A DNA stretch of 64,000 nucleotides, taken from Thalassospira profundimaris (GTDB lineage Bacteria > Pseudomonadota > Alphaproteobacteria > Rhodospirillales > Thalassospiraceae). This document shows positions 58,501-64,000 of the stretch, piece by piece. The DNA lies in assembly GCF_003326755.1 (NCBI RefSeq), contig NZ_JPWH01000010.1, positions 1 through 64,000 on the forward strand. Reading direction: 5' to 3'. How positions within the stretch are numbered: position 1 is the stretch's first letter; every line of letters starts with the position of its first letter. The notes beneath the pieces are model-generated. The model did no database searches and was not told the origin of the DNA. It saw only the letters and a list, made by a program, of their open reading frames with translations. A program made the position numbers and the translations under genes.

Positions 58501-58538
58501 TCATCCAGGCTGCGATCAGGGGTCAGTTTCGGGATCAT
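55527..58538 (-). CDS. ydiJ: YdiJ-like FAD-binding/Fe-S oxidoreductase (D-2-hydroxyglutarate dehydrogenase type)
   Basis: The 1003-residue protein aligns by eye along its whole length with E. coli YdiJ. An FAD-binding PCMH domain (TPRGGGTGTNGQSLN, NRATVGGMIGSDSSGKGS) is followed by an FAD-oxidase C domain, then a ferredoxin/CCG region (CNGNGACFNFD, CLSCKACAGQCPVKVDIPE, HCTEKTSIPD, CCGMAG). It probably oxidises a D-2-hydroxyacid, with D-2-hydroxyglutarate likely, and passes electrons to the quinone pool. ATG 58538 (MIPKLTPDRS) matches the YdiJ start; longer in-frame starts up to 58688 would run into the LysR promoter. Divergent from a LysR gene. Confidence 0.93.
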   Translation of the reverse strand: MIPKLTPDRSLDDLTLGFLKTLEREGKYRGEIHADFPTRLIHATDNSVYQVMPHAVLQPRERDDINVIMELAGRVEFRKVKITPRGGGTGTNGQSLNNTVIVDTSKYLNNILEFDAEKGLVRVEPGVVLEQLNRWLKPHGYFFPPNVSTANRATVGGMIGSDSSGKGSRIYGKTSHYIEKMTTVLVDGSDFVTSALDAEQTAIEAAQKTRIGSVYRKIIEEILPRRDQIKSTFPEMNRGLTGYNLKEAVADDGASNLSFLIAGAEGSLGLTKEITFRVIPLPKYKALTVVRYASFDDALRHVGRLVAFDPVAIESIDDKVMKLAEQDESWHLLAKLLGTEGATIPTRGFNVVEFATDDPDELAEKQRQLAQYLADNPNEANAPIGSVEATDAAQMAAIWSIRSKAVGLLGNLEGKRRATPFVEDTAVPPENLADFIAEFRALLDREGLDYGMFGHVDVGCLHVRPLLDMCDEEDEIRLRRVSDGVVELTKKYNGLIWGEHGKGFRGEFSPVYFGPELYDVLRRIKKEFDPEGQLNPGKIASPYGMDLPITPIDEAPMRGQLDRQIEAGLKDKYLNATRCNGNGACFNFDEFDAMCPSYKVTRDRVHSPKGRAGMVREWIRQISVGTDAEAPELAFANARDFSHDVYDAMNGCLSCKACAGQCPVKVDIPEMKSRFLAAYHARYSRPLKDYVIARLERLAPLTAKAPALFNAMQALPPVKWAFSRFAGLQDLPKSSTTNLAKALRQRGIMPFNAAQLARLGDAERVKSVLLVQDCFTTHYDVEAILGHVDLLQKLGYQVFIPPYRPNGKAQHVKGFLKQFDKQARENDAFYGELAQFGIPLIGVEPSVTLTYRQEYAQRLKDRPDYRVNLFHEWLESEIRNGRLTPPQIATTLNRDAMPTLFPHCTEKTSIPDVAVKWQKIFDAFGIKLATEKTGCCGMAGVYGHETANAENSRRLYDISWQKKAEKTGIENMLVTGFSCRCQVKRYEGARPQSPAEYLARLLS

Positions 58539-58650
58539 GTCGGTCTCTGTACGGGAGCAGGGCACTGCCAGCGGGCGGTTGCCGGTCATTTTTTCATTGC
58601 CGCCATTCAACCGGATTATGATTGATTGCACAAATCGAAAATTATTAATT

Positions 58651-58673
58651 ATTATTCGACAGTTTAAAATAAT
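58651..58673. promoter_or_regulatory. LysR-type operator between ydiJ and lysR
   Basis: ATTATT-N11-AATAAT, a dyad containing the T-N11-A LysR box, lies 16 bp before the LysR start and about 110 bp upstream of the ydiJ start. Confidence 0.5.
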
Positions 58674-58689
58674 AAGGCTGGATTTCAAG

Positions 58690-59706
58690 ATGCTGTCATC
58701 GGTCAGTTTGCGTCACTTGCGGGCCTTTATTGCGGTGGCGGAATGCGGGTCCTTTACGCGGGCGGCCAATATGCTGGGTTTGACGCCGCCCACCTTGACG
58801 GCCACCATCCGCCAGTTTGAAGACATCGTTGGCATGCCGCTATTTGACCGCACAACCCGGCAGGTTGCCCTTAGCGCCGGTGGCGCACGGTTTTTACCGG
58901 TGGCCCGCCGCCTGATCGCCGATTTTGACATGGCGCTCGAGGATCTTGATGCCCAGTCAAAAGGCCTGGGGGGCAAGGTGGTGGTGGCGGCGGCCCCATC
59001 GGTTCTTACCCGCATTTTGCCGCAAATCATTGTGGCCTTTCATGCCGCCCATCCCGATGCCAGCCTGCGGCTTGATGAAATGAATGCGGGCGAGGTGCAT
59101 GATGCGGTTGCCAAGGGCGAGGTGGATTTTGGCATTGCCGGGGACTGGCGCGCGCTGCCTGATATTCATTTTCAGCCCCTGTTTAGCGACACAATGGGCG
59201 TTGTGTGCCGTCATGATCATCCGTTAGCTGCGCGGGACCAGGTTTCATGGCATGAATTGGCCGACCATCCCTTTGTTGGCCTGGGGCCGGAATCGGGGAC
59301 CGGTGCGATTTTGGCGCAACTGGTCGGGCAGGGAGAGCGCATCAATAGGCTTTCATCGGCAAACCACACTGATCCCGAAATCGCCAGGGCAGATGAGGCG
59401 CTTAAACCCCGTTCCATCCGGGTTATGCGCCCGGTGGTTGAAACATCAAATACCGTAACCCTGTGTGCGATGGTGGCGGCCGGTATTGGCATCACCATCC
59501 TGCCAGAGCTTGCCGCACGGGTGGAAGCCAGCCGCGATCTGGCTTTTGTGCCGTTAAAGGACCCGGTGCGCGAACGCCATATCGGGATGATCAGCCGTAA
59601 AAGCCGGAGTCTTTCGCCCATTGCCGCGATTTTTCGTGATCTGGTGCTTGAATATGCGCCTTCCATTCCGCTCGCGGCACGGTTGCGGTGGCACATCCCC
59701 GGCTAA
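58690..59706 (+). CDS. LysR family transcriptional regulator
   Basis: The 338-residue product from ATG 58690 has the N-terminal winged helix-turn-helix (VSLRHLRAFIAVAECGSFTRAANMLGLTPPTLTATIRQFEDIVGMPLFDRTTRQVALS) and a LysR substrate-binding domain (about 95-300). Its divergent position suggests it controls ydiJ in response to a hydroxyacid-like ligand. Length is slightly above the family norm because of a loop around RPVVETSNTVTL. Confidence 0.93.
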   Translation: MLSSVSLRHLRAFIAVAECGSFTRAANMLGLTPPTLTATIRQFEDIVGMPLFDRTTRQVALSAGGARFLPVARRLIADFDMALEDLDAQSKGLGGKVVVAAAPSVLTRILPQIIVAFHAAHPDASLRLDEMNAGEVHDAVAKGEVDFGIAGDWRALPDIHFQPLFSDTMGVVCRHDHPLAARDQVSWHELADHPFVGLGPESGTGAILAQLVGQGERINRLSSANHTDPEIARADEALKPRSIRVMRPVVETSNTVTLCAMVAAGIGITILPELAARVEASRDLAFVPLKDPVRERHIGMISRKSRSLSPIAAIFRDLVLEYAPSIPLAARLRWHIPG

Positions 59707-59861
59707 GGCCCTTCACGAAACCTTTATTATCGCGCCTCTTGCGGATTTTTTTGAACAGCTACAATTAAAGTGCAAAGATGTTTTTCGCAGTTGCAGCATT
59801 GCTGACCCAAGGCAAGTGGCAGTGCATGATAACCTCGGTACTTTCCTGATTGGAGACCAAA

Positions 59862-60977
59862 ATGGTGTCAGCTTCCTCAAAATCCGCCGCCCAAAAGGCG
59901 TCTGCTCCCAAATCGCGTTTTGCGCGGCCCCCGAAAAAAGACTGTCATCCCCCCTTTAGCCGGTCCAACCGCCTGTCGGTTGATTTGGCATTGCAGGGCG
60001 GCGGGGCGCATGGGGCTTTTACCTGGGGGGTGCTTGACCGCCTGCTGGAGGAAGACTGGATCGAGATCGAGGCGATATCGGGCACGTCGGCGGGGGCGAT
60101 GAATGCGGCCGTCATGGCGCACGGGGTTGCCCAAGGCGGCCCCGAAGGTGGGCGTGCCGCCCTTGAGGAATTCTGGCGCAAAATATCCAACGCCGCCCGC
60201 TTCAGTCCGTTGCAGCGTGGCCCGCTTGATATTTTGTTAGGTAGCTGGTCGCTGGAAAATTCGCCGTTTTTTCAAATGATGGATATGACGGCACGGGTTT
60301 TTTCCCCCTATCAGCTTAACCCGATGGGCGGGAATCCCCTGTCGGATATTCTGGAAGAAATGATTGATTTTGACCGTCTCACGCATGGTGACATCAAACT
60401 GTTCGTGACGGCCACCAATGTGCAAACCGGCTGTGGGCGCATTTTTCGCAATGCCGATATTAACGAGGATGTTTTGCTGGCATCGGCCTGTTTGCCGATG
60501 CTGTATCATGCAGTTGAAATTGACGGCGAACCCTATTGGGATGGCGGTTATTCCGGCAACCCGGCCATTGCGCCGCTGGTGCGCGAATGCGCGGCAAAGG
60601 ATACCATCCTGGTGCAGATCAACCCGGTTGAACGTGACGGGACGCCGAAATCGGCCCGCGAGATTGCCAATCGGCTCAATGAGGTTTCGTTTAATTCGGT
60701 GCTGCTTAAGGAATTGCGCATGATTGCTTTTTTGCGCCAGGTGGTCAGCGTCGAAGATGAAGAAGGTGCGCGCTGGGCCAATATGCGCATGCACCGGATT
60801 ACCGGCGATGTGATGCTGGAACTGGATTCTTCATCCAAGATGAATGCCGAATGGGTTTTTCTGGAAATGCTGCGCGATGAAGGGCGCAAATCCTGCGAGG
60901 CTTTTTTGCAAAAGCACAAGGCCGACCTTGGTGTAAGGCCAAGCCTGGATATTGATGCGATGTTACCCGAGGTCTGA
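59862..60977 (+). CDS. patatin-like phospholipase
   Basis: The 371-residue cytosolic protein starts at ATG 59862 (GGAG six bases upstream). It has the oxyanion loop LALQGGGAHGAFTWGV, the nucleophile elbow SGTSAGAMNA with catalytic Ser, and the dyad Asp in WDGGYSGNP. It is probably a lipid acyl hydrolase. The N-terminal 45 residues are basic and Ser/Ala-rich without a clear signal peptide. The C-terminus continues beyond the patatin core with a charged helical region (about 270-371). No obvious partner genes. Confidence 0.92.
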   Translation: MVSASSKSAAQKASAPKSRFARPPKKDCHPPFSRSNRLSVDLALQGGGAHGAFTWGVLDRLLEEDWIEIEAISGTSAGAMNAAVMAHGVAQGGPEGGRAALEEFWRKISNAARFSPLQRGPLDILLGSWSLENSPFFQMMDMTARVFSPYQLNPMGGNPLSDILEEMIDFDRLTHGDIKLFVTATNVQTGCGRIFRNADINEDVLLASACLPMLYHAVEIDGEPYWDGGYSGNPAIAPLVRECAAKDTILVQINPVERDGTPKSAREIANRLNEVSFNSVLLKELRMIAFLRQVVSVEDEEGARWANMRMHRITGDVMLELDSSSKMNAEWVFLEMLRDEGRKSCEAFLQKHKADLGVRPSLDIDAMLPEV

Positions 60978-61063
60978 TCATGATTTGATAATATCCAAAT
61001 TGTTGCACCTCCGTCTCGCTTGCGGCAAAGTCAGGGCAAAATATACATAAACGGGGGTGTGCT

Positions 61064-61633
61064 TTGCCATCAAGCGAACGGGAAAAAATGGCCGCGGGCG
61101 AATGGTACCGCTGCCAGGACGATGAACTTGCCAATATGCGCATGGCGGCAAGCCGTGCGGTGTTCACCCACAATTCAACACCACCAGACCAGCGCGAGAA
61201 CATATCACCCGCTTTGCGGGCGCTGATGGGGTCTGTCGCCCCCGATGCCCGCATCGAAGTGCCGTTTCACTGTGCCTATGGCTGTCATATTCATTTGGGT
61301 GCGGCGGTGTTTTTGAATGCGGGGTGCGTATTGCTCGATAGCGCCGAAATCCGCATCGGCGCGGGCACCATGTTGGGGCCGCATGTGCAAATTTATTGCC
61401 CGCAACATCATACGGACCCTGCATTGCGCAAGGCCGGGCTGGAAATTGCCCGTCCGGTCCATATTGGTGAAAATGTCTGGGTTGGGGGCGGTGCCATCAT
61501 ACTGGGCGGGGTCACGGTTGGCGATCATGCCATTATTGGTGCCGGGGCGGTGGTAACACGCGACGTACCGGCCAATGCCACGGTGGTGGGCAATCCGGCG
61601 CGGCCGATCCATCGCGACATGCCTGGCGCCTAA
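61064..61633 (+). CDS. hexapeptide-repeat O-acetyltransferase (maltose/nodulation acetyltransferase type)
   Basis: A 189-residue left-handed beta-helix protein. The N-terminal EREKMAAGEWYRCQDDEL matches the Mac domain, and the coil ends with LHY-like turns GGGAIILGGVTVGDHAIIGAGAVVTRDVPANATVVGNPARPI. The Mac helix requires a start before ATG 61088, so TTG 61064 with GGGGGTG upstream is taken; translation from ATG 61088 would cut the domain. Enzymes of this group acetylate sugars with acetyl-CoA. Confidence 0.88.
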   Translation: MPSSEREKMAAGEWYRCQDDELANMRMAASRAVFTHNSTPPDQRENISPALRALMGSVAPDARIEVPFHCAYGCHIHLGAAVFLNAGCVLLDSAEIRIGAGTMLGPHVQIYCPQHHTDPALRKAGLEIARPVHIGENVWVGGGAIILGGVTVGDHAIIGAGAVVTRDVPANATVVGNPARPIHRDMPGA

Positions 61634-61680
61634 CAGGGCGTGGCTGTTTGATTGCCCTTTATTGTATGATGATAAGATAA

Positions 61681-61710
61681 AGCCGGGCGCCCCTGACAGG
61701 ATGCCCGGCT
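61681..61710 (-). terminator. probable terminator after the small exported-protein gene
   Basis: Stem AGCCGGGC/GCCCGGCT with a 14-nt loop; on the minus strand it is followed by TTATCTTATC, a weak T-tract. It may serve the converging acetyltransferase gene as well. Confidence 0.55.
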
Positions 61711-61762
61711 GACATTGTTTGCTGGTTTTTAAACGGCGAAATTGTTGCGGGTGATGCGCAAT

Positions 61763-62230
61763 CTAGCGCCGCGTTTTCATCAGGGCGTCCACCTTATCCT
61801 GATGCTGACGGACGAATTCGACATTATCGGGGTTCACATCGGGCATGTTGTCGGGGCCAACGCGTGAGGCAACGGCGCTGCGGGCCAGGGTCATGCTGGT
61901 AATCAGATATTCGCGGGCGGTAAATCCGTTTTTATCAAGCAATTCCTTGATATTTGGCGAATTATTGAGGTTTTCGACCATTTCGTCAAAGGATTCCGGT
62001 TTCTTGGCGCGCAAATTATAGGCTTCCGGATCGCTTTTGATGGTGGTGACAACATTGGTCATGCGGTCCAGTTCGTCCGCAGTTAACTTGTGACCTGCTG
62101 TAACTTTGGTGATATCGGCGCGCAGGGTGCTCTGGCTGTCTGCGGCGGCCGCAGGAAAACTGGTGGCGACGCCGACAAACAATGTCATGGCCAGCGCGAT
62201 GATGCCGATTTTCCCGGGGGCTTTGAACAT
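61763..62230 (-). CDS. exported protein of unknown function
   Basis: The 155-residue product from ATG 62230 (AGGAG upstream) has a clear signal peptide (residues 1-29, ending FPAAAAD). The mature part is helical and polar, with repeated Asn/Asp/Lys segments (LTADELDRMTNVVTTIKSD, NLNNSPNIKELLDKNGFTAREYLIT). I do not recognise a domain with confidence. It faces a convergent acetyltransferase gene and lies downstream of a UbiH-like gene. Confidence 0.82.
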   Translation of the reverse strand: MFKAPGKIGIIALAMTLFVGVATSFPAAAADSQSTLRADITKVTAGHKLTADELDRMTNVVTTIKSDPEAYNLRAKKPESFDEMVENLNNSPNIKELLDKNGFTAREYLITSMTLARSAVASRVGPDNMPDVNPDNVEFVRQHQDKVDALMKTRR

Positions 62231-62375
62231 ATTTGTTTCTCCTGTCGTGCGCGTGATGTCTTTTTTCAAACTGTCTTATGATTTGGAATTACAACCATAA
62301 TTTGACGAGAATGTGGGCAGACCACGTTCATATCGGGTCGGGATAACAGGCGATGACACGTGATGAGAGGGCGGA

Positions 62376-63635
62376 TTACTTGCCAATACCCGCCTTGATG
62401 GCGAGGCGACGCAACGGGCCAATATGGTTAATCGCGCAAAGCCCGGTATAACGCAGATCCCGCAGAAATTTGGGTTCTGCCATTGCCGCGCGGTTTAACA
62501 GGTCTATGCCGCCGACCCGGCCAATTGTTTTGGGCAATTGTCGCCTCTCCCAACCCTTCAGCAATGCGTCACTGCCAATGTCTTTGCCTTCCAGTTTGGC
62601 AACGTCAATTTGCTTCGCCAGGGTTTCAATATCATGCAGGCTCATATTCAGGCCCTGCGCGCCAATCGGCGGGACAACATGGGCGGTTTCGGCAATCAGG
62701 GCCAGGCGCGGTGCCGTCAGGCGATGGGCGACCTGGGCCACCATCGGCCATACGGCACGCGGGGTAACGATGTTTAACGTGCCAAACAAATTCATGGTGT
62801 CGCGCTGAAGCGCGCGGGCAAGGGCCGCATCATCAAGGGCGGCAAGCTGCTGTGCCCGGTCATGGGGCACCATCCACACCACCGACGAGCAGGGTTTGCC
62901 GTCATGGTCGGGCATCGGCACCAGGGTGAGCGGCCCGCCGGAACGGTGTATTTCGGTCGAAATATTGTCGTGCGGTGTTTCGTGACTGACGGCAAAAACC
63001 AGCGCATCCTGGTCATAAGACCAGCGGTTAAAGCGAATGCCCGCCAGATCACGCAGGGTGGAATTGCGCCCATCCGCTGCCAGAACAAGGGAAGCGGCAA
63101 ATTTTTGCCCGTCGGACAATGTGACAATCGCCGGGCCGGGGCCTGCTGCCGTGGGCGGGGCAAAGCAGGTGACTTTGCACGCATTGATCAGCCGGACATT
63201 GTCCAGCGTGGCAATTTTGCGCAACAGGGCGGCCTTGGCGGCAATGTTGGTAATGTTCCAGCCAAAATAGCCGTCTTTGGTTTCCGCCCCGTCAAAATCG
63301 GCGGTTTCACGCGGGGTGCGTTCGGTGCCGCCTGCATCAATAATGCGCATGACGCGCAATTGCGCGCCGCTGGCCTGCATGTCATCCCACACACCGGCAT
63401 AGGTCAGGGTATCAATACCGGGTTTTAAAAAGGCAGTGGTGCGCAAATCCTGCGGCGGGGTGGTGCCGTTTTTAACTTCTATATCGTCTGCTGAGTCCTG
63501 TGCGGTCTCGTCGGACGCGGCCGGGGCCGGGGCGGGGTCAACAACAACAATCTGATGGCCATCGGCTGCAAGCCGTACTGCGGCACTTAACCCGGCAATG
63601 CCGCCACCTGCGATCAGGATTTCCGTTTCTTGCAT
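62376..63635 (-). CDS. UbiH/UbiF-like FAD-dependent hydroxylase
   Basis: The 419-residue product from ATG 63635 has an N-terminal dinucleotide fold (ILIAGGGIAGLSAAVRLAADGHQIVVVD), a mid-protein DG motif (VLAADGRNSTLRD), and the FAD-ribityl region ETAHVVPPIGAQGLNMSLHDIETLA. In most family members this last motif begins GDAAH; here it is AETAH, so the FAD-contacting Asp is replaced. A likely role is a ring hydroxylation in ubiquinone synthesis. A 30-residue Ala/Asp insert follows the first strand (PAPAPAASDETAQDSADDIEVKNG region). AGGTGG precedes the start. Confidence 0.85.
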   Translation of the reverse strand: MQETEILIAGGGIAGLSAAVRLAADGHQIVVVDPAPAPAASDETAQDSADDIEVKNGTTPPQDLRTTAFLKPGIDTLTYAGVWDDMQASGAQLRVMRIIDAGGTERTPRETADFDGAETKDGYFGWNITNIAAKAALLRKIATLDNVRLINACKVTCFAPPTAAGPGPAIVTLSDGQKFAASLVLAADGRNSTLRDLAGIRFNRWSYDQDALVFAVSHETPHDNISTEIHRSGGPLTLVPMPDHDGKPCSSVVWMVPHDRAQQLAALDDAALARALQRDTMNLFGTLNIVTPRAVWPMVAQVAHRLTAPRLALIAETAHVVPPIGAQGLNMSLHDIETLAKQIDVAKLEGKDIGSDALLKGWERRQLPKTIGRVGGIDLLNRAAMAEPKFLRDLRYTGLCAINHIGPLRRLAIKAGIGK

Positions 63636-63821
63636 TTTCTGTCCACCTGTTGTGACCGTGTTTGTTCCATGCGTGATATATAGAACGCTTTGGCCCCGGG
63701 GCAAAGTTCCCGATTGTTTGCCAAGGCCCGAAAAGCAGCCATGCAGGGCAATGGGTTGTCTTGAATGGCGGTTTTGGTCATGCTTTTGCAATTGTTGGAA
63801 ATATTCAAATGGAACCGATCA

Positions 63822-64000
63822 ATGGTGGCGTGGCTGTATCTGTTTTGCGCAATCAGTCTGGAGGTTGCCGGTACGGTCAGCCTGAAATTTTCCGATGGCT
63901 TTCGCGACTGGCGGTTTACCAGCCTGTCGCTGGGTCTTTACGCGATCAGTTTTTGGGTATTGTCGATCACGTTGCGGCAATTGCCGGTCAGTACCGCCTA
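63822..64000 (+). CDS. SMR-family multidrug efflux protein (start only; 3' end outside window)
   Basis: The frame from ATG 63822 reads MVAWLYLFCAISLEVAGTVSLKFSDGF and continues to the edge with LSLGLYAISFWVLSITLRQLPVSTA. This matches the first two helices of EmrE-type transporters, including the membrane Glu in ISLEVAGT that binds protons and cations. In-frame ATGs at 63765 and 63780 would add 14-19 residues before the usual family start. Only 59 codons are visible. Confidence 0.8.
   Translation, partial: MVAWLYLFCAISLEVAGTVSLKFSDGFRDWRFTSLSLGLYAISFWVLSITLRQLPVSTA

Overview
The window is chromosomal DNA of an alphaproteobacterium, most likely a marine Rhodospirillales of the Thalassospira type. 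This is inferred from the family-level look of the proteins, the moderate GC content, the yebC-ruvCAB-ybgC-tolQRAB-pal-cpoB-tilS-ftsH-folP gene order and the amino-acid/polyamine gene content; no database search was possible. There are no insertion sequences, prophage genes or CRISPR arrays.

Region 1 (1-16.6 kb) is housekeeping. It holds the 3' part of an MCP chemoreceptor gene running off the left edge, then yebC, the Holliday-junction genes ruvC-ruvA-ruvB with 4-nt overlaps, the overlapping ybgC, the Tol-Pal envelope system (tolQ, tolR, a tolA with a long Pro-Lys-Glu rod, tolB, pal, cpoB), tilS, ftsH and folP.

Region 2 (16.6-22.1 kb) is a signalling locus: an OmpR-type response regulator converging on two tandem paralogous membrane histidine kinases with 7TMR-DISM-like architecture. 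The downstream kinase has lost the usual G1 and G2 glycines of its ATP-binding domain while the upstream one keeps them.

Region 3 (22.3-34.5 kb) is metabolic: glmM, thiD, a DinB-like protein, a small exported protein, an AEC-family permease, a GmhB-like phosphatase, a TPR/O-GlcNAc-transferase-like protein, ilvD, a LysE-type exporter, and alanine dehydrogenase divergent from an Lrp/AsnC regulator. A structured RNA candidate lies in the ilvD upstream region on the minus strand.

Region 4 (34.8-48.9 kb) centres on polyamine and glutamate metabolism. It holds a TetR regulator, a putrescine-type ABC transporter with two paralogous binding proteins, a PuuA-like gamma-glutamylpolyamine synthetase, a divergent dgcN-dgcA pair (D-glutamate catabolism), a membrane diguanylate cyclase, an intergenic small-RNA candidate with its own promoter and terminator, a GNAT acetyltransferase and an N-formylglutamate amidohydrolase.

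Region 5 (49.1-64 kb) has two identical tRNA-Val(GAC) genes, a SemiSWEET, a Dabb protein, a YhiI-RbbA-YhhJ-like export system, a YdiJ-like FAD/Fe-S dehydrogenase divergent from a LysR regulator, a patatin-like lipase, a hexapeptide-repeat acetyltransferase, a small exported protein, a UbiH-like hydroxylase and the start of an SMR efflux gene cut by the right edge.

The most interesting items are the paired intact/degenerate kinases, the two intergenic RNA candidates that both carry CUCCC stretches before a terminator, the duplicated polyamine-binding proteins with a Trp/Phe difference and duplicated upstream DNA, and the puuA/dgcNA arrangement.
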